Shown here: positions 18,852-28,126 of the stretch, piece by piece
Layout of the letters: each line of letters begins with the position of its first letter
How positions within the stretch are numbered: the first letter of the stretch is position 1
Position numbers and translations under genes: made by a program
The notes under the pieces: generated by a model
What the model was told of the DNA's origin: nothing
What the model saw: only the letters and a program-made list of their open reading frames with translations
Databases searched by the model: none
From: Enterobacter bugandensis
GTDB taxonomy: Bacteria; Pseudomonadota; Gammaproteobacteria; Enterobacterales; Enterobacteriaceae
Reading direction: 5' to 3'
DNA length: 64,000 nt
Assembly (NCBI RefSeq): GCF_900324475.1
Contig: NZ_LT992502.1
Location: 3,472,001 to 3,536,000 of the forward strand

Positions 18852-20429
18852 TCATTCCCACTCAATCGTAGCCGGTGGCTTACCGCTGATGTCATACACC
18901 ACGCGGGAAATACCGTTCACTTCGTTGATGATGCGGTTAGACACGCGGCCTAAGAAGTCATACGGCAGGTGCGCCCAGTGTGCGGTCATGAAGTCGATGG
19001 TTTCCACCGCACGCAGGGAAACAACCCAGTCGTACTTACGGCCATCGCCCATGACGCCGACGGAGCGAACCGGCAGGAACACGGTGAACGCCTGGCTTAC
19101 CTTGTTGTACAGGTCAGCTTTGTGCAGTTCTTCGATGAAGATCGCGTCCGCGCGACGCAGCAGGTCGCAGTACTCTTTCTTCACTTCGCCCAGCACGCGC
19201 ACGCCCAGACCCGGCCCCGGGAACGGGTGACGGTAGAGCATGTCGTACGGCAGACCCAGTTCCAGACCGATCTTACGCACTTCGTCTTTGAACAGCTCGC
19301 GCAGCGGTTCAACCAGGCCCATCTTCATCTCTTTCGGCAGGCCGCCCACGTTGTGGTGAGATTTGATGACGTGCGCTTTACCGGTTGCGGAGGCCGCAGA
19401 CTCGATCACGTCCGGGTAGATGGTACCCTGCGCCAGCCACTTCACGTCTTCCAGCTTCAGCGCTTCTTCGTCGAATACTTCCACGAAGACGCGACCGATG
19501 ATTTTACGTTTCGCTTCCGGATCGTTCTCGCCTTTCAGCGCGTCCAGGAAGCGCTGCTCGCCTTCCACGTGAACGATGTTCAGACCGAAGTGGTCGCCGA
19601 ACATGTCCATGACCTGCTTCGCTTCGTTCAGACGCAGCAGACCGTTGTCCACGAAGACGCAGGTCAGGTTTTTGCCGATGGCACGGTGCAGCAGCATCGC
19701 GGTGACGGAGGAGTCCACGCCGCCGGAGAGGCCGAGGATCACTTTGTCATCGCCAACCTGCTGGCGGATACGCTCAACGGCGTCATCGATGATTTTTGCC
19801 GGGGTCCACAGGGCTTCACACTGGCAGATGTCACGCACGAAGCGCTCCAGCATGCGCATACCCTGACGGGTGTGGGTCACTTCCGGGTGGAACTGCACGC
19901 CGTAGAAGCGTTTTTCTTCGTTCGCCATGATGGCGAACGGGCAGCTTTCGGTGCTGGCTACGGTCACGAAGTCGGATGGGATGGCGGTAACCTTGTCGCC
20001 ATGGCTCATCCACACGTCCAGCAGCGGCTTGCCGTCTGCGGTCAGGGAGTCTTCGATACCGCGCACCAGCGCGCTGTCGGTGACAACTTCAACCTGCGCG
20101 TAGCCAAACTCACGCTCGTTAGAGCCTTCTACGTGACCGCCCAGCTGCATCGCCATGGTCTGCATGCCGTAGCAGACGCCGAATACCGGCACGCCCGCTT
20201 CGAACACGTACTGCGGCGCGCGCGGGCTGTTCTCTTCGGTGGTGCTTTCCGGGCCGCCGGACAGGATGATGCCGCTTGGATTGAATTCGCGAATCTGTGC
20301 TTCCGTGACATCCCACGCCCACAGCTCACAGTAAACGCCCAGTTCACGCACGCGGCGCGCGACCAACTGAGTGTACTGAGAACCGAAGTCCAGGATGAGA
20401 ATGCGATGTTTATGAATGTTTTCCGTCAT
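18852..20429 (-). CDS. guaA: GMP synthase (glutamine-hydrolysing) GuaA
   Basis: A 525-residue enzyme, the usual length. It aminates XMP to GMP with glutamine and ATP in purine synthesis. Residues about 1-200 are the class I glutaminase domain, with Cys86 in GVCYGMQ and the later FHPEV His/Glu. Next comes the ATP pyrophosphatase domain with the P-loop [11 protein letters not shown], and then the dimerisation domain. It is the second gene of guaBA, 66 bp after guaB, with a hairpin in the gap. Confidence 0.98.
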   Translation of the reverse strand: MTENIHKHRILILDFGSQYTQLVARRVRELGVYCELWAWDVTEAQIREFNPSGIILSGGPESTTEENSPRAPQYVFEAGVPVFGVCYGMQTMAMQLGGHVEGSNEREFGYAQVEVVTDSALVRGIEDSLTADGKPLLDVWMSHGDKVTAIPSDFVTVASTESCPFAIMANEEKRFYGVQFHPEVTHTRQGMRMLERFVRDICQCEALWTPAKIIDDAVERIRQQVGDDKVILGLSGGVDSSVTAMLLHRAIGKNLTCVFVDNGLLRLNEAKQVMDMFGDHFGLNIVHVEGEQRFLDALKGENDPEAKRKIIGRVFVEVFDEEALKLEDVKWLAQGTIYPDVIESAASATGKAHVIKSHHNVGGLPKEMKMGLVEPLRELFKDEVRKIGLELGLPYDMLYRHPFPGPGLGVRVLGEVKKEYCDLLRRADAIFIEELHKADLYNKVSQAFTVFLPVRSVGVMGDGRKYDWVVSLRAVETIDFMTAHWAHLPYDFLGRVSNRIINEVNGISRVVYDISGKPPATIEWE

Positions 20430-20464
20430 TGACGCTAATTCCGAGGCAAGTGAAACAAAACAAA

Positions 20465-20486
20465 GCGCCCGGCAGAAGCCGGGCGC
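20465..20486 (-). terminator. guaB-guaA intercistronic hairpin
   Basis: GCGCCCGGC and GCCGGGCGC form a perfect 9-bp stem with an AGAA loop. On the minus strand the stem is followed by TTTGTTTTGTTT, which resembles a weak intrinsic terminator. Since guaA depends on the guaB promoter, it may lower guaA relative to guaB or protect the guaB mRNA end. Confidence 0.55.
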
Positions 20487-20495
20487 GGAAACTTA

Positions 20496-21962
20496 TCAGG
20501 AGCCCAGACGGTAGTTCGGGGACTCTTTGGTGATCGTCACGTCGTGAACGTGGCTCTCCTGGATACCCGCACCGCTGATGCGTACGAATTCCGCTTTGGT
20601 ACGCAGCAGGTCAATGGTACCACAGCCGGTCAGACCCATACAGGAACGCAGGCCGCCCATCTGCTGGTGAATGATCTCTTTCAGACGGCCTTTATAGGCC
20701 ACGCGGCCTTCGATACCTTCCGGTACCAGTTTGTCAGCAGCGTTATCGGTCTGGAAGTAACGGTCAGAGGAACCTTTGGACATCGCGCCCAGGGAGCCCA
20801 TTCCACGGTAAGATTTGTAAGAACGGCCCTGGTAGAGTTCGATTTCGCCCGGGGATTCTTCGGTACCAGCGAGCATGGAGCCAACCATTACGGCAGCAGC
20901 GCCCGCGGCGATGGCTTTAGCAATGTCGCCAGAGAAGCGGATACCGCCGTCAGCGATAACCGGAATACCGGTGCCTTCCAGCGCTTCAACCGCGTCAGAA
21001 ACCGCGGTGATCTGTGGAACGCCCACGCCGGTCACGATACGGGTGGTACAGATGGAGCCAGGGCCGATACCCACTTTCACCGCGCTGCAGCCGGCGTCAG
21101 CCAGCGCGCGAGCGCCTGCGCCCGTCGCCACGTTGCCGCCAATGATCTGCAGGTCAGGGTATTTTGCACGGGTGTCGCGAATACGCTGCAGCACGCCTTC
21201 GGAGTGGCCGTGAGAGGAGTCAATCAGCAGGACATCAACGCCCGCCGCCACCAGCGCGTCAACGCGCTCTTCGTTACCTGCACCCGCGCCTACGGCAGCG
21301 CCGACGCGCAGACGGCCATGCTCGTCTTTACAGGCGTTCGGTTTACGCTCTGCTTTCTGGAAATCTTTAACGGTGATCATGCCGCGCAGGTGGAAGTTCG
21401 CATCCACAACCAGCGCTTTCTCAACGCGTTTTTCGTGCATTTTCGCCAGCACCACGTCGCGAGTTTCGCCTTCGCGGACGGTCACCAGACGCTCTTTTGG
21501 CGTCATGTAGACGCTGACAGGCTGGTTCAGGTCAGTCACAAAGCGCACGTCACGACCGGTGATGATGCCCACCAGTTCATTGTCTTCGGTCACTACCGGG
21601 TAGCCGGCAAAGCCGTTACGTTCGGTCAGGGCTTTCACTTCGTGCAGGGTAGTGGTTGGCAGAACGGTCTGAGGGTCGGACACGATGCCGGACTCATGCT
21701 TCTTCACGCGGCGAACTTCTTCCGCCTGACGCTCGATAGACATGTTTTTGTGGATAAAGCCAATGCCGCCTTCCTGTGCCAGGGCGATAGCCAGGCGCGC
21801 TTCAGTCACGGTGTCCATTGCCGCGGAGAGCATAGGAATGTTCAGACGAATGGTTTTCGTCAACTGCGTGCTGAGGTCGGCAGTATTCGGCAGAACGGTG
21901 GAATGAGCGGGAACGAGGAGGACGTCGTCAAACGTCAGTGCTTCTTTAGCGATACGTAGCAT
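20496..21962 (-). CDS. guaB: IMP dehydrogenase GuaB
   Basis: A 488-residue enzyme that oxidises IMP to XMP with NAD+, the first committed step to GMP. It has a TIM barrel with the catalytic loop GSICTTR, an inserted pair of CBS domains (about residues 95-205), and the flap segment SSDRYFQ. The start at 21962 gives [11 protein letters not shown], identical to the E. coli start; two extra upstream residues are not needed. Followed by guaA. One difference from E. coli is DLLRTK where E. coli has DELRTK near the C-terminus. Confidence 0.98.
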   Translation of the reverse strand: MLRIAKEALTFDDVLLVPAHSTVLPNTADLSTQLTKTIRLNIPMLSAAMDTVTEARLAIALAQEGGIGFIHKNMSIERQAEEVRRVKKHESGIVSDPQTVLPTTTLHEVKALTERNGFAGYPVVTEDNELVGIITGRDVRFVTDLNQPVSVYMTPKERLVTVREGETRDVVLAKMHEKRVEKALVVDANFHLRGMITVKDFQKAERKPNACKDEHGRLRVGAAVGAGAGNEERVDALVAAGVDVLLIDSSHGHSEGVLQRIRDTRAKYPDLQIIGGNVATGAGARALADAGCSAVKVGIGPGSICTTRIVTGVGVPQITAVSDAVEALEGTGIPVIADGGIRFSGDIAKAIAAGAAAVMVGSMLAGTEESPGEIELYQGRSYKSYRGMGSLGAMSKGSSDRYFQTDNAADKLVPEGIEGRVAYKGRLKEIIHQQMGGLRSCMGLTGCGTIDLLRTKAEFVRISGAGIQESHVHDVTITKESPNYRLGS

Positions 21963-22003
21963 GGGCAATATCTCTGACCTGGGTGGTTAAATATTGCCGT
22001 GGC

Positions 22004-22032
22004 ATTATACAGAGCGTAACCGATTGCATCTA
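22004..22032 (-). promoter_or_regulatory. guaBA promoter with PurR-like box
   Basis: On the minus strand TATAAT (22009 to 22004) lies 17 bp from TAGATG (22032 to 22027). The sequence around it is nearly the same as I recall for the E. coli guaB promoter. GCGTAACCGATTGCAT at 22014-22029 matches the PurR palindrome at 11 of 16 positions and overlaps the promoter, consistent with purine repression. Confidence 0.75.
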
Positions 22033-22120
22033 CACTTTTTTGAAAAAATGCTTGCGAATGCCTCTCAGCAGGTTACTATCGACTGAATAACTTGCTGATT
22101 TAGAATTTGATCCCGCTCAC

Positions 22121-23494
22121 ATGTTATCCTCTCAATCCCCCTCAATTTATACTGTCAGCCGCCTTAATCAGACGGTGCGTTTGCTGCTTGAGCAGGAAAT
22201 GGGGCAGGTCTGGATCAGCGGTGAAATCTCAAACTTCACGCAGCCGTCTTCCGGACACTGGTACTTTACCTTAAAAGACGATACCGCCCAGGTGCGCTGC
22301 GCGATGTTCCGTAACAGCAACCGCCGCGTGCCGTTCCGTCCGCAGCACGGCCAGCAGGTTCTGGTTCGCGCCAATATCACCCTGTATGAGCCGCGCGGCG
22401 ATTATCAAATCATCGTTGAAAGCATGCAGCCCGCGGGCGAAGGTCTGCTGCAGCAAAAGTATGAACAGTTAAAGGCGAAGCTCTCCGAAGAGGGACTTTT
22501 CGACCAACAGTTCAAAAAGCCGCTGCCCTCACCTGCCCACTGCGTGGGTGTCATCACCTCGAAAACCGGTGCCGCCCTGCACGACATTTTGCACGTACTG
22601 AAGCGTCGCGATCCTTCCCTGCCCGTCATTATCTACCCGACCGCCGTTCAGGGTGACGATGCGCCAGGCCAGATTGTACGCGCCATTGAACTGGCAAATG
22701 CGCGTAAGGAGTGTGACGTGTTGATCGTCGGGCGCGGCGGCGGCTCGCTGGAAGACCTGTGGAGCTTTAACGACGAGCGCGTGGCGCGGGCAATCTTTGC
22801 AAGCGAGATCCCCGTGGTGAGCGCCGTCGGGCATGAAACGGACGTGACAATCGCGGATTTTATTGCGGATCTGCGTGCGCCTACGCCGTCCGCGGCGGCG
22901 GAAGTGGTGAGCCGTAACCAGCTGGAGCTGCTGCGTCAGCTTCAGAACGGCCAGCAGCGTCTTGAAATGGCGATGGACTACTTCCTTGCCAACCGTACCC
23001 GCCGCTTTACCCAGCTTCATCACCGTCTTCAGCAGCAGCACCCGCAGCTTCGTCTGGCGCGTCAGCAGACCGTGCTGGAACGCCTGCGTCAGCGCATGAA
23101 CTTTGCGCTTGATAATCAGCTTAAGCGCGCGGTGACGCGCCAGCAGCGTGTGACCCAGCGCCTGAACCAGCAGAATCCGCAGCCGAAAATCTATCGTGCG
23201 CAAACGCGCATTCAGCAGCTGGAATATCGTCTGGCGGAGACTCTCCGGGCGCGCCTGAGCACCACACGTGAGCGTTTTGGCAACGCGGTGACCCATCTGG
23301 AAGCCGTCAGCCCCCTCTCCACGCTGGCGCGCGGCTATAGCGTAACGACAGCAGCGGACGGCAAAGTGCTGAAGCAAACCAAACAGGTGAACACCGGTGA
23401 CGTTCTTACCACCCGCCTGTCTGATGGCTGGGTGGAAAGCGAAGTGAAATCAATTAAACCGGTGAAAAAGACGCGTCAGCGCAAAACCGGATAA
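22121..23494 (+). CDS. xseA: Exodeoxyribonuclease VII large subunit XseA
   Basis: A 457-residue nuclease subunit that works with several XseB chains to degrade single-stranded DNA from both ends. It has an N-terminal OB-fold (about 1-100, with [10 protein letters not shown]), a catalytic core ([35 protein letters not shown]) and a long alpha-helical, Gln/Arg-rich coiled-coil region (about 265-400) that binds XseB. The ATG at 22121 gives a start like that of E. coli. It is divergent from guaB. xseB is not in the window, as expected. Confidence 0.97.
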   Translation: MLSSQSPSIYTVSRLNQTVRLLLEQEMGQVWISGEISNFTQPSSGHWYFTLKDDTAQVRCAMFRNSNRRVPFRPQHGQQVLVRANITLYEPRGDYQIIVESMQPAGEGLLQQKYEQLKAKLSEEGLFDQQFKKPLPSPAHCVGVITSKTGAALHDILHVLKRRDPSLPVIIYPTAVQGDDAPGQIVRAIELANARKECDVLIVGRGGGSLEDLWSFNDERVARAIFASEIPVVSAVGHETDVTIADFIADLRAPTPSAAAEVVSRNQLELLRQLQNGQQRLEMAMDYFLANRTRRFTQLHHRLQQQHPQLRLARQQTVLERLRQRMNFALDNQLKRAVTRQQRVTQRLNQQNPQPKIYRAQTRIQQLEYRLAETLRARLSTTRERFGNAVTHLEAVSPLSTLARGYSVTTAADGKVLKQTKQVNTGDVLTTRLSDGWVESEVKSIKPVKKTRQRKTG

Positions 23495-23512
23495 TTCTTC
23501 GCCGGTTACTTA

Positions 23513-23540
23513 CTATACTGCTGCTATTCCCTTTTTTAAT
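23513..23540 (+). promoter_or_regulatory. Candidate promoter element of the protease-inhibitor pair
   Basis: TATACT at 23513-23518, in the 58-base gap after xseA, fits a -10 box 35 bp upstream of the protease ATG. The matching -35 would lie in the end of xseA and is not convincing. AAGGAGAGCAGC directly before the ATG is a strong ribosome binding site. Confidence 0.35.
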
Positions 23541-23552
23541 AAGGAGAGCAGC

Positions 23553-24572
23553 ATGTCCCATCTTCGTAGCGTTATTCCCCCTTATATTCTTCGTCGTATT
23601 ATCGAAAGCGGTTCCGAACCGCAGCAGCGCTATGCCCGTCAGACCTTAACCCACGTCCAGACGCTGATGGCGCATATGCCGGGCAAACCCGCCGCGCCGC
23701 ACGTGAATAAAGCCGGTCAGCTTGAGCGCGATATCTACGATGCGAAACAGACCCAGGAGCTGCCGGGTACCCAGGTGCGTTACGAGGGCCAGCCGTCGAA
23801 TGGCGATGTGGCCGTGGATGAGGCGTACGATTATTTGGGTATCACCCATGATTTCTTCTGGAAAGAATATCAGCGTGATTCGCTCGATAATAAGGGGCTG
23901 ATTTTGACCGGCACCGTTCACTATGGCCGGGAATATCAGAACGCCTTCTGGAACGGTCAGCAGATGGTGTTTGGCGACGGCGACGGGGAGATCTTTAACC
24001 GCTTTACGATTGCCATCGACGTGGTGGCACACGAGCTGAGCCACGGCGTCACCGAGACCGAAGCCGGGCTAATTTATTTCGAACAGTCAGGCGCGCTGAA
24101 TGAGTCCCTGTCAGACGTGTTTGGTTCTCTGGTGAAACAGTACCATCTCAAGCAAACCGCCGATAAAGCAGACTGGTTGATTGGTGAAGGGCTGCTGGCC
24201 GCGGGCATTAACGGCAAAGGGCTGCGCTCCATGTCTGAACCCGGCACCGCCTACGACGATCCCCTGCTCGGCAAAGACCCGCAGCCCGCGCACATGAAAG
24301 ATTTCATCAAAACGCGCGAGGATAACGGCGGCGTCCATCTTAACTCCGGCATCCCCAACCGGGCGTTTTACCTGGCCGCGACGGCGATCGGCGGTTACGC
24401 CTGGGAAAAAGCCGGTTATGCCTGGTACGACACGGTTTGCGATCGCAATCTGGCGCAAGATGCGGATTTTGATGCCTTCGCAAAACTGACGATAGCGCAC
24501 GGAGAGAAACGTTCCGGTAGCGACGTCGGGGCGGCGATAAAACAGGCCTGGGAACAGGTGGGAGTGCTGTAA
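23553..24572 (+). CDS. Protealysin-type M4 metallopeptidase
   Basis: A 339-residue thermolysin-family protease. The zinc site is HELSH (His160, Glu161, His164) with the third ligand Glu184 in ALNESLSD, the 24-residue spacing usual for M4. The short propeptide (about residues 1-50) carries the PPYIL motif (9-13) typical of protealysin-type precursors, and there is no signal peptide, also as in that group (Serratia protealysin, grimelysin). A C-terminal helical domain follows. The inhibitor gene starts at the base after its stop, so the two are co-expressed. It is absent from the E. coli xseA-yfgJ interval. Confidence 0.92.
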   Translation: MSHLRSVIPPYILRRIIESGSEPQQRYARQTLTHVQTLMAHMPGKPAAPHVNKAGQLERDIYDAKQTQELPGTQVRYEGQPSNGDVAVDEAYDYLGITHDFFWKEYQRDSLDNKGLILTGTVHYGREYQNAFWNGQQMVFGDGDGEIFNRFTIAIDVVAHELSHGVTETEAGLIYFEQSGALNESLSDVFGSLVKQYHLKQTADKADWLIGEGLLAAGINGKGLRSMSEPGTAYDDPLLGKDPQPAHMKDFIKTREDNGGVHLNSGIPNRAFYLAATAIGGYAWEKAGYAWYDTVCDRNLAQDADFDAFAKLTIAHGEKRSGSDVGAAIKQAWEQVGVL

Positions 24573-24923
24573 ATGCAGGTTCCGGAACTGACGGATGACG
24601 CCGTGGTTGAGCTGGCCCGGGAAGGCGGCGTCGCTTTTATTCCTAAGCTGAGCGGCCAGCGTACCATCGCGCTCTCCTCGCTTAATGAGGCCCAGCGCCA
24701 GCGCCTGGTGAGCATCCTGGAGCAGGCCTTTCCACGCGGTCAGCCGCCGGGTCAGACGTCGTCACCCGGCAGCGGTGACCAGCGCTATTTCCGCATCCAG
24801 ATTATCTGGACCGGCCAAAATCAGGCGCACTATGCCGATATCATCGTGCTGGTACCCGAGCAGGAAGCGCCCGAGTCGCTGGTCGAGCTGTGGAAAAAAG
24901 GCGAAGACTGCGTGTGCGATTAA
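24573..24923 (+). CDS. Emfourin-type inhibitor of the M4 protease
   Basis: A 116-residue protein that matches, from memory, the emfourin (M4in) family of proteinaceous inhibitors encoded next to protealysin in Serratia. The N-terminal half (PELTDDAVVELAREGGVAFI) and the Pro/Gly/Ser linker near residues 50-66 are followed by a C-terminal part ending in EGDCVCD-like acidic residues (KKGEDCVCD). The ATG directly follows the protease TAA, so translation is probably coupled. It would keep the protease inactive in the producing cell. Its stop overlaps the stop of convergent yfgJ. Confidence 0.82.
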   Translation: MQVPELTDDAVVELAREGGVAFIPKLSGQRTIALSSLNEAQRQRLVSILEQAFPRGQPPGQTSSPGSGDQRYFRIQIIWTGQNQAHYADIIVLVPEQEAPESLVELWKKGEDCVCD

Positions 24924-25141
24924 TCTTCGGCCGGAACAAACTCCACGCGCTTTTTAGAAATTAAGCCGTGGCCGTTCTGGCAGAAATAGTCCACCGCCCC
25001 GCAGGCCTTTAAGACCTGGAGTGGCTGATGGCACTCCGGGCAGCGGGCTTCGAGCGCAATATCTTTATTACAGCTGTCGCAGTGCGCCGCTCCGTTCAGG
25101 GGTTCAAGCTGTGCCTGGCAATCCGGGCAGGTAATGGTCAT
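24920..25141 (-). CDS. yfgJ: Zinc-ribbon protein YfgJ
   Basis: A 73-residue protein with four CxxC-type pairs (CPDC, CDSC, CPEC and a later C-N12-C region), a double zinc-ribbon layout. The C-terminal half (PLQVLKACGAVDYFC-NGHGLISKKRVEF) is almost identical to E. coli YfgJ. Function is unknown. It lies directly before der in E. coli; here two extra genes intervene. Convergent with the inhibitor gene, with overlapping stops. Confidence 0.92.
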   Translation of the reverse strand: MTITCPDCQAQLEPLNGAAHCDSCNKDIALEARCPECHQPLQVLKACGAVDYFCQNGHGLISKKRVEFVPAED

Positions 25142-25188
25142 GGTGTCTCCTTCAGGGCGTTCAGGTCTGCGATAATTTTACCACGTCT

Positions 25189-26223
25189 TCAGTGCGGGCC
25201 ACGCAACTGTTGCTGCAAGGTCAGCAGCAGCGCCACCTCATCGATCCTGCGGCGCGTTGTGCGGCTCACCTCCTGTGGATCGCGCTCAAACAGACTGTTT
25301 GCGCCAAGAATATGACAGGCAAGACAGCGTTCGTAGATCGTGCCGGGGATATGCCAGCGCTGAATAGTCTTACCTTTAACTAGCTCCAGCACATCTTCCG
25401 CGCCGCGTCGGTCGTAGTTGATAATGCGGCCGTCGCGTAAATAGAGACGCAGGCCCTTTTGCCCGCCCGCGGGTCCCGCGTATTTATTAAGCCAGATATC
25501 CACCGGCACGCCGCTGATGGTTCCCTGCAAGTGCGCCTCGCCTTCTGCGGTGGTCAGGTCACCCTTTGCGATATCGTGGCCCAGGCGGTCTTTAGCCGTT
25601 ACCATCTGCAGCGTCATATCGTCCTGACCGCCCAGATAGCGCAGCGTTTCACGCAGCATCGCCAGCACGTGCGTTCCGATATCCAGAATCACGCCGTCCG
25701 GGTGGCGAAGCGTTCTGGTATCCGGTTCTCCGGTCGCGAAATTGAGCGCGATGGGTTCCCCTGCGGCGTTATATCCGCTCGGCTCCTGCAAAAAACCTTC
25801 GATTCTGGCAATGTCAGATACATGGCCGACCAGCGACTGCTCCACTGTTTCGATGCGCGCCATCCAGTGGTCGAGCGCCAGCACGCGGGACGCCACGCCG
25901 GGCGTTGCCAGCAGCGCGTTGAGTTTTTCGATTTGAGGAAGCGTGGCGACAATCGGTTTTTCAATCACAATCCGCGGAACCGGCGAGGCAATCGCCAGCT
26001 CAAGCACCTCAAGGTGGTGCAGCGATGCGGTGGTAATAAAAAGGGTATCCAGCGGGGTGGCTAAAAGCGCAGCAAGCGAGGCGCAGCGCGTAACGCCTTC
26101 AGGATGCTTTGCGGGGAGAACATCAAAGCCGAAACAACGAACAGCGTCATCGAACAGATTACGTAGTGCGGGCAGATACGCTGTTTCCACTACCGCACCA
26201 AGACCAACAAATCCTAACTGCAT
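25189..26223 (-). CDS. Gfo/Idh/MocA-family oxidoreductase
   Basis: A 344-residue dehydrogenase-like protein. The N-terminal Rossmann segment reads GFVGLGAVVETAYLPALR, with the glycine motif GxGxxx partly altered, and the EKP motif is IEKPIVATL (about residues 87-95). The C-terminal domain is of the usual alpha/beta kind. The substrate is unknown. It is not part of the iol cluster. It follows the POT transporter gene on the same strand with a 58-base gap and may share its transcript; its own upstream gap is otherwise empty. Confidence 0.82.
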   Translation of the reverse strand: MQLGFVGLGAVVETAYLPALRNLFDDAVRCFGFDVLPAKHPEGVTRCASLAALLATPLDTLFITTASLHHLEVLELAIASPVPRIVIEKPIVATLPQIEKLNALLATPGVASRVLALDHWMARIETVEQSLVGHVSDIARIEGFLQEPSGYNAAGEPIALNFATGEPDTRTLRHPDGVILDIGTHVLAMLRETLRYLGGQDDMTLQMVTAKDRLGHDIAKGDLTTAEGEAHLQGTISGVPVDIWLNKYAGPAGGQKGLRLYLRDGRIINYDRRGAEDVLELVKGKTIQRWHIPGTIYERCLACHILGANSLFERDPQEVSRTTRRRIDEVALLLTLQQQLRGPH

Positions 26224-26281
26224 GGTTTCACCTCAGGAAGTACAGTGCCGGGGCATAACGCCTGCCCCGGCACACTGAGGT

Positions 26282-27826
26282 TTATGAGGCGCTAGCTGCC
26301 GGTTTAGTTTGTGCATTTTCCAGCATGCGGCGCACCGGAACAATGAGGACGATCAGCACTGCGGCACAAATCAGCAGCGCGATGGAGCAGCGCGCGAAGA
26401 GATCCGGCAGCATATCCAGCTGGTCGGCCTTCACGTGACCGCCAATCAGGCCCGCCGCCAGGTTACCCAGCGCGCTGGCGCAGAACCACAGCCCCATCAT
26501 CTGGCCGCGCATTCTCTCCGGCGCCAGCAGGGTCATGGTCGCCAGACCGATCGGGCTCAGGCACAGCTCACCCAGCGTCAGCATTAAGATACTGCCCACC
26601 AGCCAGAACGGCGACACGCCCGCCCCGCCGTTGCTCAGCACGTTCTGTGCCGCCAGCATCATCAGGCCAAAGCCCGCTGCCGCACACAGAATACCGATAA
26701 CAAACTTGGTGATGCTGCTCGGGCGAATGTTCATGCTCGCGAGCTTTGGCCATGCCCAGCTGAACACCGGGGCCAGCAGGATGATGAACAGGGCGTTGAT
26801 CGACTGGAACCACACCGCCGGAATTTCAAAATCACCGATCATGCGGTTAGTGTAGTCGTTGGCAAACAGGTTGAACGAGGTTGGCTTCTGCTCAAACGCG
26901 GACCAGAAGAACGCAGCGGAGACCAGCAGAATAAAGCAGACCAGCAGCCTGGCGCGCTCTTTACGGTTCAGGCCCGCGAAGATGAACAGGTAAATGAAGT
27001 AGAGGGCAACGGACGCCGCAATTACGTAGACCAGCACGCTGGCTACCGCGACCGGGTTAATGACAATCACGCCCTGCGCGATCAGCGTCACGAGCGTTGC
27101 CACGCCTGCCGCCAGCGCCAGCAGCCAGACGCCCACGCCGTTGCGCTTCACCACCGGGCTGTTCCATGTCGAGTCCAGACCGACTTCGCTGTCGTAGCGC
27201 TTCATCGCCGGAACCGCAAACACGCGGAAGATAATCAGCGCCACCAGCATCCCGATGCCGCCAATACCAAAGCCCCAGTGCCAGCCGTGGGTTTTTATCA
27301 GCCAGCCGGAAATCAGCGGGGCGATGAACGAGCCCATATTAATGCCCATGTAGAACAGCGAGAAACCGCCGTCACGACGCGCATCGCCTTTTTTATACAG
27401 GGTGCCGACCATCACCGAGATACAGGTTTTGAACAGGCCAGAGCCGAGCACGATGAACATCAAGCCGATAAAGAACAGGTTGTTGCCCATGATAGCCGAC
27501 AACGCAATCGACAGGTGGCCGAGCGCGATCAGAATCGAACCGTACCAGACGGCTCTCTGCTGGCCGAGCCAGTTATCCGCCAGCCAGCCGCCCGGCAGCG
27601 CGGCCAGGTACATGGTACCGGCAAAAATACCGACAATCGCCGAGGCGTTTTCACGCGCCAGGCCCATCCCGCCGTCATAGACGGTGGCGGCCATAAATAG
27701 GATCAGCAGCGGGCGAATGCCGTAGAACGAGAAACGCTCCCACATCTCGGTAAAGAACAGCGAACCGAGCGGATAAGGATGGCCGAAGAAGGTTCGGCTC
27801 TCTTTTTGATTAACAGAGGATTGCAT
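26282..27826 (-). CDS. POT/PTR-family peptide transporter
   Basis: A 514-residue proton-coupled oligopeptide transporter with about fourteen hydrophobic segments. The family motif ExxERF(S/Y)YG is present at residues 28-34 (EMWERFSFYG). The PTR2 region GSGLFKTCISVMVGTLY follows near residue 127. It imports di- and tripeptides, perhaps also peptide-like compounds. It is distinct in position from dtpA, dtpB, dtpC and dtpD of E. coli. It lies between yfgJ and der, where E. coli has no gene. Confidence 0.88.
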   Translation of the reverse strand: MQSSVNQKESRTFFGHPYPLGSLFFTEMWERFSFYGIRPLLILFMAATVYDGGMGLARENASAIVGIFAGTMYLAALPGGWLADNWLGQQRAVWYGSILIALGHLSIALSAIMGNNLFFIGLMFIVLGSGLFKTCISVMVGTLYKKGDARRDGGFSLFYMGINMGSFIAPLISGWLIKTHGWHWGFGIGGIGMLVALIIFRVFAVPAMKRYDSEVGLDSTWNSPVVKRNGVGVWLLALAAGVATLVTLIAQGVIVINPVAVASVLVYVIAASVALYFIYLFIFAGLNRKERARLLVCFILLVSAAFFWSAFEQKPTSFNLFANDYTNRMIGDFEIPAVWFQSINALFIILLAPVFSWAWPKLASMNIRPSSITKFVIGILCAAAGFGLMMLAAQNVLSNGGAGVSPFWLVGSILMLTLGELCLSPIGLATMTLLAPERMRGQMMGLWFCASALGNLAAGLIGGHVKADQLDMLPDLFARCSIALLICAAVLIVLIVPVRRMLENAQTKPAASAS

Positions 27827-28079
27827 AATTCTCCCGAAAGGTATGTGTCGTGCTTGTAAACACCAGCAGGTACGCCGGCCAGTTACGTATCTGACCGATT
27901 TTTTACATGCGGCGAAAAGTTAGTTAACCATTTGATAACCAGTCGCTAGTTTTGTCTAGTACCGGACCAGGGACTTTAAGATGAAAATTCGACGATTGTC
28001 TACTTTTCTGGATTTAAAGATGGTTGGGAGTGAATAGTGATTGACTTCACACAGAGAGAACCGACGGTATGATTGGGCC
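27827..28079. other. Upstream region of the POT transporter
   Basis: This gap between the transporter start and the der terminator must hold the transporter promoter. It is AT-rich around 27895-27960, with GTTAACC and GATAACC repeats near 27923-27940. No convincing promoter pair, operator or RNA gene was identified. Confidence 0.4.
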
Positions 28080-28106
28080 AAAAAAAAGCCCGCGATAAAC
28101 GCGGGC
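28080..28106 (-). terminator. der intrinsic terminator
   Basis: GCCCGCG (28088-28094) and CGCGGGC (28100-28106) form a 7-bp stem with a five-base loop, followed on the minus strand by eight T. It lies 20 bp after the der stop. Confidence 0.92.
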
Positions 28107-28126
28107 CTTCGTGAGATCGGCAATGA

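Noticed and set aside
18969..20432. Long plus-strand open frame opposite guaA
   Set aside because: It is the antisense frame of a highly conserved gene; the His/Val/Gln-rich translation is typical of a shadow frame.
20544..21959. Long plus-strand open frame opposite guaB
   Set aside because: Same reason; it mirrors guaB codon structure and has no start signal.
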